This document shows, piece after piece, positions 1-5,317 of a stretch of DNA of 6,816 bases; position 1 is the stretch's first letter; each line of letters starts with the position of its first letter. The stretch is from Sulfurimonas sp. GTDB taxonomy: Bacteria; Campylobacterota; Campylobacteria; Campylobacterales; Sulfurimonadaceae. The stretch is taken from assembly GCA_026987995.1 (NCBI GenBank), contig JALSMC010000294.1, positions 1-6,816 of the forward strand, read 5' to 3'. The translations under genes and the position numbers were made by a program. A model generated the notes under the pieces. The model did no database searches. It was not told where the DNA came from and saw only the letters and a list, made by a program, of their open reading frames with translations.

Positions 1-128
1 TAGACTTAACCATCGACCCCGAAAAATACTAAATTACAAAACACCGTATGAAGTATTTTTTAGTGAAATGAGTAAAAAGTTAGCTAGTTAAATTAGGTGG
101 AAATTGCACTTGCTATTAGAATTGGCGC
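1..128 (+). mobile_element. Right end of an IS30-family insertion sequence, including probable terminal repeat
   Basis: Beyond the transposase stop, bases 92-128 are non-coding. They contain GAAATTGCACTTGCTATTAG (100-119) and end near ATTGGCGC (121-128), which resembles the terminal inverted repeats of IS30-family elements. The boundary near 126-129 is inferred in a second way: the ParE-like reading frame on the minus strand is good up to a codon at 129-131 and is lost exactly there. The left end and target-site duplication lie outside the window, so the repeat cannot be paired here. Confidence 0.55.
2..91 (+). CDS. IS30-family transposase, C-terminal end (partial, enters from left edge)
   Basis: The frame from position 2 reads to a TAA at 89-91 and gives about 29 residues. 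They include NHRPRKILNYKTPYEVFF, which is the classic tail of IS30-family DDE transposases (an LN-RPRK-L-Y-TP-E-F pattern), followed by a short tail SEMSKKLAS. This tail lies downstream of the last catalytic Glu, so none of the DDE residues are in the window and I cannot tell whether the full gene is intact. The reading frame is open up to the window edge and shows no lesion in the visible part. The stop codon is followed by a probable terminal inverted repeat. It codes on the same strand as the recombinase remnant to its right and opposite to the toxin remnant between them. The family call is from motif memory and fairly firm; the exact IS is unknown. Confidence 0.8.
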   Translation, partial: RLNHRPRKILNYKTPYEVFFSEMSKKLAS

Positions 129-275
129 TGCATAAATATGCAAAGATTCTATATCAGATAAAATTGAATCTAAAAAATATTTATCAAGACCATCTTTTTG
201 AGCTTAGTAAAACGATATTCCTATTACTATATCTTTTTCAGCCTCATCTAGAATCTCCTAGTTTGTAAGTTCATA
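129..275 (-). pseudogene. ParE/RelE-family toxin remnant (two nonsense codons, C-terminus lost)
   Basis: Read on the minus strand from 275 down to 129, one continuous frame gives YELTN, a TAG stop (258-260), EILDEAEKDIVIGISFY, a TAA stop (204-206), then AQKDGLDKYFLDSILSDIES and LHIYA. The pattern (EA-x2-DI, FYE-x-QK-x-GL, YFLDS, SDIESL-x-IYAG) is that of ParE/RelE-type toxins of type II toxin-antitoxin systems, which inhibit gyrase or cleave mRNA in the ribosome. Each stop is one base from a family-consistent codon (CAG or GAA). The C-terminal strand that would follow IYAG is missing because the IS30-type end begins there. No start codon with a ribosome site and no antitoxin gene is visible; at the other end the frame runs into the recombinase remnant. 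It cannot make a functional toxin as it stands. Recognition is by pattern only, so the exact subfamily is open. Confidence 0.65.
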
Positions 276-512
276 GTGAATTATAACAAAAAGTTTTATC
301 AGACAAGACATACTTTTGCGAGCATTATGTTGAGTGAGGGTGAAGATATTATATGGGTTAGTAAGATTATGTTAGGTCATTCAGAAGTTGCTACAACATA
401 TAAGTTTTATGCGAAGTACATAAAGCCAAAAGATAAGAAACATGCTGCTTTTTTAGATGAGGGACGTACAAGTAGCGTACAAAATATAAACTTAAAGTGT
501 GAAAGTGCTTAG
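276..512 (+). pseudogene. Tyrosine recombinase (phage-type integrase), C-terminal remnant
   Basis: The frame holds the end of a tyrosine recombinase catalytic domain: YQTRHTFAS with the second catalytic Arg (residue 12 from the GTG), then GEDIIWVSKIMLGHSEVATT with the catalytic His in LGHS, and the nucleophilic Tyr in the FYAKYI block. The His of the usual H-x-x-R box is Tyr, a common variant among phage integrases. A charged tail of about 30 residues follows. Intact members are roughly 300-400 residues and need an N-terminal DNA-binding domain and the first catalytic Arg; both are absent. The frame is open back to 252, but those bases are already the toxin remnant in reverse. The nominal GTG at 276 has no Shine-Dalgarno sequence, so this is a fragment, not a 78-residue gene. 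Its stop lies 15 bases from the 3' end of tRNA-Ser, the classic position for the integrase of a tRNA-targeting element. Confidence 0.85.
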
Positions 513-527
513 CATAGGGATTTGAAG

Positions 528-616
528 TGGTGGACCCTCAGAGATTCGAACTCTGGGAGGTGTAACCCTCGCCGGTTTTCAAGACCGGTGCATTCGACCA
601 ACTCTGCCAAAGATCC
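528..616 (-). tRNA. tRNA-Ser (anticodon TGA)
   Basis: On the minus strand the 7-bp acceptor stem GGATCTT pairs with AGGGTCC (two G-U pairs). The anticodon stem CCGGT/ACCGG encloses loop CTTGAAA, so the anticodon is TGA, reading UCA. A long variable arm (GAGGGTTACACCTC) marks a class II tRNA, and the T-arm is CAGAG-TTCGAAT-CTCTG. The 3' CCA is encoded at 528-530. The length is 89 bases. It is the last gene of a four-tRNA run. Its 3' end faces the recombinase remnant and is a candidate attachment site. I see no clear intrinsic terminator after it. Confidence 0.95.
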
Positions 617-646
617 ACGTGTTTGTTGTAGTATAAATATATAAAC

Positions 647-720
647 TGGAGGTGCCACCCAGATTTGAACTGGGGATAGTAGCTTTGCAGGCTACGGCCT
701 TACCACTTGGCGATGGCACC
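647..720 (-). tRNA. tRNA-Cys (anticodon GCA)
   Basis: The minus strand gives an acceptor stem starting GGTGCC and closing with GGCACC. The anticodon stem GTAGC/GCTAC holds loop CTGCAAA (anticodon GCA), and the T-arm is CCCAG-TTCAAAT-CTGGG. Discriminator T (U73) fits cysteine tRNAs, and CCA is encoded at 647-649. It is 74 bases long and separated from tRNA-Ser by 30 bases. Confidence 0.95.
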
Positions 721-738
721 AGTTATCTTTCATATCAA

Positions 739-825
739 TGGTGCCCGGAGCCGGACTTGAACCGGCACAGTATTGCTACCGGGGGATTTTAAGTCCCCTG
801 CGTCTACCAATTTCGCCATCCGGGC
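739..825 (-). tRNA. tRNA-Leu (anticodon TAA)
   Basis: The minus strand gives acceptor stem GCCCGGA/TCCGGGC and D-arm TGGCGAAATTGGTAGACGCA. The anticodon stem GGGGA/TCCCC holds loop CTTAAAA (anticodon TAA, reading UUA, a common codon in this AT-rich genome). A long variable arm follows, and the T-arm is GCCGG-TTCAAGT-CCGGC. Discriminator A and an encoded CCA are present. It is 87 bases long; the gap to tRNA-Cys is 18 bases. Confidence 0.95.
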
Positions 826-864
826 ATCTGCTATGAAATCACAGTTTAGTATTTAAAAATAAAA

Positions 865-939
865 TGGAGCGGGAGACGAGGTTCGAACTCGCGACCCCAA
901 CCTTGGCAAGGTTATGCTCTACCGCTGAGCTACTCCCGC
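865..939 (-). tRNA. tRNA-Gly (anticodon GCC)
   Basis: The minus strand gives acceptor stem GCGGGAG/CTCCCGC and D-arm AGCTCAGCGGTAGAGCA. Anticodon loop TTGCCAA gives anticodon GCC, reading GGC and GGU. The T-arm is CGAGG/CCTCG type with TTCGAAC, and CCA is encoded at 865-867. It is 75 bases long, the first gene of the tRNA run, and about 35 bases behind the predicted transcription start. Confidence 0.95.
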
Positions 940-980
940 ATCCATACTCTTACACGACTTAAGTCTGTAAGTGAGCCGGA

Positions 981-1009
981 ATTATAGCCGATTGTTTTTG
1001 ATTTGTAAA
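981..1009 (-). promoter_or_regulatory. Sigma-70 promoter of the tRNA operon
   Basis: On the minus strand TTTACA (1009-1004) and TATAAT (986-981) are separated by exactly 17 bases, close to the sigma-70 consensus. The bases after the -10 box (TCCGGCT) are GC-rich, as is typical of stable-RNA promoters under stringent control. The predicted start is near 974. A -35 box this good stands out because the protein-gene promoters in this window lack one. Confidence 0.8.
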
Positions 1010-1037
1010 GAGTTTTTAGTGTAAATTATAAAAAAAA

Positions 1038-1046
1038 TGCTATAAT
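1038..1046 (+). promoter_or_regulatory. Promoter (extended -10) of ilvD
   Basis: TGCTATAAT is an extended -10 box. No good -35 box sits 16-18 bases upstream; that stretch is only AT-rich (1011-1037), which is known to be usual for sigma-70 promoters in Campylobacterota. Transcription would start near 1053, leaving a leader of about 37 bases. That is too short for a T-box, leader-peptide attenuator or riboswitch. It points away from the tRNA promoter, with which it shares a 150-base gap. Confidence 0.6.
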
Positions 1047-1089
1047 CACATTAATAATTAAAATAAAAACTATATGTAAAAGGATTTTT

Positions 1090-2775
1090 ATGAGAAGTGA
1101 TACGATCAAGAAGGGCTTTGATAAAGCTCCACACCGTTCATTACTACGTGCTACAGGTTTAAAAGATGAGGATTTTGATAAGCCATTTATTGGTGTTGCA
1201 AACTCTTACATTGACATTATCCCCGGACATTTTTTTCTTCATGAGTATGGTGAAATAGTTAAAGAGGCTATCCGTGAAGCTGGGGGTGTGCCATTTGTTT
1301 TTAACACTATAGGTGTTGATGATGGTATCGCTATGGGACACGATGGTATGCTTTATTCACTTCCATCTCGTGAGATTATCGCAGATTCTATCGAGACTGT
1401 GATGAATGCGCATAAACTCGATGCGATGATATGTATACCAAACTGTGACAAAATTGTTCCAGGTATGATCATGGGAGCACTTCGTGTAAATGTTCCTACT
1501 ATCTTTGTTTCAGGTGGTCCTATGGCTGCTGGGCATAAAAAAGATGGTACACCCATCGACCTTGCTACTGCATTTGAAGCGGTTGGAAAACATGCTGAGG
1601 GTAAGATGACAGATGAAGAGTTATATGAGATAGAGTGTGAAGCTTGTCCATCTGGTGGTTCTTGCTCTGGTATGTTTACAGCTAACTCTATGAACACACT
1701 TTGTGAAGCGATGGGAATAGCCCTTCCTGGAAATGGAACTATCTTAGCGATGACTCCAGAGAGAATAGCACTTGTCAAGCAAGCGGCTAAACGTGTTGTA
1801 GAACTCGCAAAGATGGAAGACCCGAAATACAATATGAAAAATGTTTTAAATGAGAAAGCAATTCATAATGCATTTGTTGTAGATATGGCAATGGGTGGAA
1901 GCTCAAACACTGTACTTCACCTTTTAGCGATTGCTAGAGAGTCTGATGTAAATTATAAGATAGAAAATATTAATAAGATTGCAGATAAAGTTGCACACAT
2001 CTCTAAAATCTCTCCATCAAGATATGATGTTCATATGGATGATGTAAACAAGGCTGGTGGTGTAAACGCGGTAATGGCAGAAGTTTCAAAACGCCATGGA
2101 CTTTTAAACCTTGATGCTTTAATGATTACTGGTGAGACATTAGCAGAGCGTATCGAGGGGTGTGAGATTGTTGGTACTGATGTCATCCGCACTAACGAAA
2201 ATGCTTACTCTCAAGTAGGTGGATTGTCAATTTTATTTGGTAATCTTGCTTTAGAAGGTGCTGTTGTGAAAACTGCAGGAATTGCAGCTGGAATGAGACA
2301 GTTTAAAGGGTCGGCTATCTGTTTTAATTCCCAGCAAGCAGCAATTGATGGAATCATGGGACATAAAGTAAAAGCAGGTGATGTTGTAGTTATCCGTTAC
2401 GAGGGTCCAAAAGGTGGTCCTGGTATGCAAGAAATGCTTGCTCCTACTGCTCTTATTCAAGGTATGGGTCTTGGTGAGTCTGTTGCACTTATAACTGATG
2501 GTCGTTTCTCAGGTGCTACAAAAGGTGCATCTATCGGGCATGTTTCCCCAGAAGCTGCTGAGGGTGGACTTATAGCACTTATAGAAGATGGTGATGAAAT
2601 AGAACTCGATACTGATGCACACCTTTTACAGCTAAATGTAAGTGATGCTGTTATCAAGAAACGCCGTGCTAACTGGAAACCACATCTAAATGATGTAACT
2701 TCAAAATGGTTAAAACGCTATAGACTATTAGTAACAAATGCATCAAGCGGTGCGATTTTAAAAACTGAATTATAA
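1090..2775 (+). CDS. ilvD: Dihydroxy-acid dehydratase IlvD
   Basis: It dehydrates 2,3-dihydroxy-isovalerate and 2,3-dihydroxy-3-methylvalerate to the 2-keto acids that become valine, leucine and isoleucine; it acts in the cytoplasm. The 561 residues match the family from end to end. Seen: N-terminus [10 protein letters not shown] then [24 protein letters not shown] (35-47); [20 protein letters not shown] (71-90); NCDK with iron-sulfur ligand Cys119 (118-121); [18 protein letters not shown] with Cys186 and Cys192; and the C-terminal GRFSGATKG loop with the likely catalytic Ser near 474. The first motif has PGH where plant and mycobacterial [2Fe-2S] enzymes have PCN. E. coli IlvD, an oxygen-labile [4Fe-4S] enzyme, also has PGH, so I infer that type. 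The ATG has AGGA (1081-1084) five bases upstream, and the next residues match the usual family start. thrS follows after 21 bases, probably on the same transcript. Confidence 0.97.
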   Translation: MRSDTIKKGFDKAPHRSLLRATGLKDEDFDKPFIGVANSYIDIIPGHFFLHEYGEIVKEAIREAGGVPFVFNTIGVDDGIAMGHDGMLYSLPSREIIADSIETVMNAHKLDAMICIPNCDKIVPGMIMGALRVNVPTIFVSGGPMAAGHKKDGTPIDLATAFEAVGKHAEGKMTDEELYEIECEACPSGGSCSGMFTANSMNTLCEAMGIALPGNGTILAMTPERIALVKQAAKRVVELAKMEDPKYNMKNVLNEKAIHNAFVVDMAMGGSSNTVLHLLAIARESDVNYKIENINKIADKVAHISKISPSRYDVHMDDVNKAGGVNAVMAEVSKRHGLLNLDALMITGETLAERIEGCEIVGTDVIRTNENAYSQVGGLSILFGNLALEGAVVKTAGIAAGMRQFKGSAICFNSQQAAIDGIMGHKVKAGDVVVIRYEGPKGGPGMQEMLAPTALIQGMGLGESVALITDGRFSGATKGASIGHVSPEAAEGGLIALIEDGDEIELDTDAHLLQLNVSDAVIKKRRANWKPHLNDVTSKWLKRYRLLVTNASSGAILKTEL

Positions 2776-2785
2776 AATAGAAACT

Positions 2786-2789
2786 AGGA
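2786..2789 (+). promoter_or_regulatory. Ribosome binding site fixing the TTG start of thrS
   Basis: AGGA lies seven bases before TTG at 2797. No ATG or GTG in frame nearby has a comparable site, and the protein from this TTG has the length usual for the lineage. The arrangement AGGAA plus AT-rich spacer plus TTG recurs before the last gene of the window. Confidence 0.7.
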
Positions 2790-2796
2790 ATAAATA

Positions 2797-4605
2797 TTGA
2801 GCGCAATTGCAATAAAACACAATGATGAAGTAGTAGACCTCGTTACAGCAGAAGAGTTAGGCATTACAGGTGAAGAGATAGAGTTAGATAACTCTCCTGA
2901 GTCTTTAGATGTACTTCGTCACTCGACAGCTCACCTAATGGCACAAGCGATTAAATCGCTCTACCCTGATGCAGAGTTTTATGTAGGACCAACTGTTAAA
3001 GAAGGTTTTTACTATGACTTTAAAACTGAGTCTGAAATAGGTGAGGGCGATCTTAAAAAGATAGAAAAACAGATGCTCTCATTTGCGAAGAAAAAATATA
3101 AGATAGAAAAGTATACGATTTCTATGGATGAAGCCAAGAACAAGTTTAAAGACGATCATTTAAAGCTATCTGTCATGGAAAGAATTAATGATGATAAGAT
3201 AAGTATCTACAAGCAAGGTGAGTTTGAAGACTTATGTCGTGGACCTCACCTACCGTCTATTGGGCTTATCCGTTACTTTAAACTTACAAAAATTGCTGGT
3301 GCTTATCTTGGCGGTGATTCTAAAAATGAGATGCTTACTCGTATATATGGTATCGCGTTTGCAGATAAAGAGTCTCTTAAAGCACATATGGAGATGTTAG
3401 CTCAAGCGGCTAAACGCGACCATAGAAAGATTGGTAATGAGATGAAACTTTTTACTTTCCGTGAAGAAGTTGGAGCAGGTTTTCCTATCTGGCTTCCAGC
3501 GGGTGGACGTCTTCGTGCTCGTTTAGAAGGACTACTTTTTAAAGCACACCGTAAACGCGGTTATGAGCCAGTTCGTGGACCTGAGATGCTTCGTGCTGAC
3601 CTTTGGAAAACTTCAGGACATTACCAAAACTATGGTGAAAATATGTACTTCACTAATATTGACGACATAGAGTTTGGTGTGAAGCCGATGAACTGTGTTG
3701 GACATATCAAAGTATATGAAGATGAACTCCACTCTTACCGTGACTTACCTATAAAATACTTTGAGTATGGTGTTGTGCACCGCCACGAGATGACAGGTGC
3801 ACTTCATGGACTTTTTCGTGTAAGAGAGTTTACTCAAGATGATGCACATATTTTCTGTACTGTTGACCAAATAGAAGAGCAAATCATCGAAGTTGTAGAT
3901 TTTGTAGATAAAATTATGACTACTTTTGACTTTAAGTACAATATGACTATAAGTACTAAACCTGAAAAAGCGGTCGGTGATGCAGAAGTTTGGGAAAAAT
4001 CAGAAGCAGCACTTGTTTCGGCGATGGAAAAACATAACTTGCCTTATACTATAGATGAAGGCGGTGGAGCTTTTTACGGTCCAAAAATTGACATCAAAAT
4101 TCTTGATGCAATTGGCCGTGAGTGGCAGTGTGGAACGATTCAGTTAGATAATAATCTTCCTGAGCGTTTCGGACTTGAGTATAATGGTGAGAACAATGAA
4201 AAAATTCAACCTGTTATGATTCACCGTGCTATTTTAGGTTCTTTTGAGCGTTTTATCGGGATTTTGACTGAGCATTATGCTGGTGAATTTCCTATGTTTA
4301 TCGCTCCTACTCAAGTAGCAATCGTTCCAGTTGCTGAAACGCATAAAGATTATGCTAAGGAATTATCGGATAAACTTATTGATATTAATGCCGATAGTGA
4401 AATATATGCTAAAAACGATTCGTTAAACAAACGTATTCGTGTGGCTGAGAAAACTCGTGTTCCTATGATTGTCGTCATCGGCGATGAAGAGATAGAGAAC
4501 AAAACAGTATCGATCCGTGATAGAAGAACACGCGAGCAATACACTATAAGTGAAGAAGAATTTCTAACACTTATACAAACTAAAATAAATGAGGTAAATT
4601 TTTGA
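2797..4605 (+). CDS. thrS: Threonyl-tRNA synthetase ThrS
   Basis: This cytoplasmic class II synthetase charges tRNA-Thr. Domains in order: a reduced N-terminal TGS-like part (1-40); the editing domain with HSTAH (42-46) and CRGPH (147-151), which hydrolyses Ser-tRNA-Thr; the catalytic core (about 215-497); and the anticodon-binding domain (about 500-602). The zinc ligands that recognise threonine are visible as Cys300 (KPMNCVGH), His351 (DDAHIF) and His476 ([10 protein letters not shown]). Motif 2 is [13 protein letters not shown] and the motif 3 Arg is in GSFERF. Its 602 residues are about 40 fewer than E. coli ThrS. Nearly all the loss is before the editing domain, whose first His is residue 42 here against 73 in E. 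coli. This short form with NCVGH is, from memory, normal for Campylobacterota. The start is TTG. The stop overlaps the infC start by four bases. Confidence 0.97.
   Translation: MSAIAIKHNDEVVDLVTAEELGITGEEIELDNSPESLDVLRHSTAHLMAQAIKSLYPDAEFYVGPTVKEGFYYDFKTESEIGEGDLKKIEKQMLSFAKKKYKIEKYTISMDEAKNKFKDDHLKLSVMERINDDKISIYKQGEFEDLCRGPHLPSIGLIRYFKLTKIAGAYLGGDSKNEMLTRIYGIAFADKESLKAHMEMLAQAAKRDHRKIGNEMKLFTFREEVGAGFPIWLPAGGRLRARLEGLLFKAHRKRGYEPVRGPEMLRADLWKTSGHYQNYGENMYFTNIDDIEFGVKPMNCVGHIKVYEDELHSYRDLPIKYFEYGVVHRHEMTGALHGLFRVREFTQDDAHIFCTVDQIEEQIIEVVDFVDKIMTTFDFKYNMTISTKPEKAVGDAEVWEKSEAALVSAMEKHNLPYTIDEGGGAFYGPKIDIKILDAIGREWQCGTIQLDNNLPERFGLEYNGENNEKIQPVMIHRAILGSFERFIGILTEHYAGEFPMFIAPTQVAIVPVAETHKDYAKELSDKLIDINADSEIYAKNDSLNKRIRVAEKTRVPMIVVIGDEEIENKTVSIRDRRTREQYTISEEEFLTLIQTKINEVNF
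4591..4594 (+). promoter_or_regulatory. Ribosome binding site of infC, inside the end of thrS
   Basis: GAGG within the last codons of thrS lies seven bases before the TTG at 4602. This supports that TTG over the in-frame ATG at 4629, which has no purine-rich site at proper spacing. Ribosomes ending thrS would pass over it, favouring coupled translation. Confidence 0.65.
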
Positions 4606-5120
4606 ACCAAAAGAAAAACCGTGTCATAATGAATGACGATATTCGTGCAACAGAGTTAAGATGTAATGTAGATGGGGGAGAATCTTTAGGGATTATCTCT
4701 TTTGATGATGCAATGGACAAAGCTAATGAGCTTGACTTAGACTTAGTTCTAATCGCACCAGATGCAAAGCCACCTGTTGCAAAGATTATGGACTACGGTA
4801 AGTTCAGATACCAAGAAGAGAAAAAACTTAAAGAGCAACGTAAAAATCAAGTAAAGATTGTTGTAAAAGAGATTAAGCTCTCAGTGAAGATTGCTGAGAA
4901 CGATATGAACTTTAAAGTAAAACATGCAAGAGAATTTTTAGAAAAAGGTTTTCATGTTAAGTTTAGAGTATTTTTACGTGGTCGTGAGATGGCTCATCCT
5001 GAAGCTGGAAAAGAAGTTTTACTTCGCGTTTGGCCAATGGTAGAAGATATCGGTGTGATGGAAAAGCCGCCGAAGTTTGAAGGGCGATACTTTAACATGT
5101 ATGTAACCCCTCAAAAATAA
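4602..5120 (+). CDS. infC: Translation initiation factor IF-3
   Basis: IF3 binds the 30S subunit, prevents premature 50S joining and checks the start codon and initiator tRNA. The 172 residues show both domains. The N-domain has [10 protein letters not shown] (11-20) and the signature [20 protein letters not shown] (55-74). A Lys-rich linker helix follows (about 72-88). The C-domain begins at KEIKLSVKI and contains [16 protein letters not shown] and a final [12 protein letters not shown]. The family signature usually has Cys where this has Ala (KPPVAK). The TTG start overlaps the thrS stop (TTGA). Starting at the ATG at 4629 would drop nine residues ahead of NDDIR; related IF3 proteins also carry a short extension there. 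The usual companions rpmI and rplT are absent, as is known for Campylobacter. E. coli infC uses an AUU start for self-regulation; whether TTG serves that here is only a guess. Confidence 0.96.
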   Translation: MNQKKNRVIMNDDIRATELRCNVDGGESLGIISFDDAMDKANELDLDLVLIAPDAKPPVAKIMDYGKFRYQEEKKLKEQRKNQVKIVVKEIKLSVKIAENDMNFKVKHAREFLEKGFHVKFRVFLRGREMAHPEAGKEVLLRVWPMVEDIGVMEKPPKFEGRYFNMYVTPQK

Positions 5121-5141
5121 AACCAAAATAAAGTCAAAATA

Positions 5142-5187
5142 GCGACGCACTTGCTGCGTTGCTTCATTCGTCATGTGCAGTAGCACA
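5142..5187 (+). repeat. Tandem-hairpin element after infC (possible dispersed repeat)
   Basis: Two hairpins follow each other. The first is GCGACGCA (5142-5149), loop CTTGC, TGCGTTGC (5155-5162): eight pairs including one G-U. The second is TGTGC (5174-5178), loop AGTA, GCACA (5183-5187). The stretch is GC-richer than its surroundings and no run of T follows either stem, so it is a poor intrinsic terminator. From memory, sequences like 5142-5205 recur between genes in Sulfurimonas-like genomes, but only one copy is in the window, so the repeat call is inference. The rest of the gap up to 5280 is AT-rich and shows nothing I recognise. Confidence 0.5.
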
Positions 5188-5286
5188 CTTCCTCAATCAG
5201 CCCTTGCAATTACATCACTCTTTTGATTTATTTACCGATTTGTTAATGTGCTTTTGGAATTTATTATTTGTAGTTTATGAGGGAGA

Positions 5287-5317
5287 AAAAGTGTCGGGAC
5301 ATTTGCCCCTCACTTTT
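5287..5317 (-). terminator. Intrinsic terminator of the YajR-like gene, overlapping its stop codon
   Basis: AAAAGTG (5287-5293) pairs with CACTTTT (5311-5317) and GGG (5296-5298) with CCC (5306-5308), with a two-by-two mismatch between the stems and a seven-base loop. On the minus strand the structure ends in ACTTTTTCTCCC, giving a U-tract, so it terminates leftward transcription. The first two bases of the stem belong to the stop codon. On the plus strand only four T residues follow, so it may work weakly in both directions for infC. Confidence 0.7.

Noticed and set aside
276..512. A complete small gene starting at GTG 276
   Set aside because: No Shine-Dalgarno sequence, and the protein starts in the middle of a recombinase catalytic domain; treated as a remnant.
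1047..1089. T-box, riboswitch or attenuator leader before ilvD or thrS
   Set aside because: The predicted ilvD leader is about 37 AT-rich bases and the ilvD-thrS gap is 21 bases; neither has room for such structures, and no leader peptide is visible.
1353..1832. Minus-strand open frame of 159 codons inside ilvD
   Set aside because: It lies wholly antisense to a conserved gene, its protein has no recognisable motif, and no ribosome site precedes it; it is a shadow of ilvD codon use.
4629..5120. ATG at 4629 as the infC start
   Set aside because: No purine-rich site at suitable distance, while TTG 4602 has GAGG at seven bases, overlaps the thrS stop and gives the short N-terminal extension seen in relatives. 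It is not fully excluded.
5142..5162. First hairpin after infC as a classical intrinsic terminator
   Set aside because: The stem is good, but the bases after it are TTCATTCG, not a T-run, and a second hairpin follows; a repeat-like element fits better.
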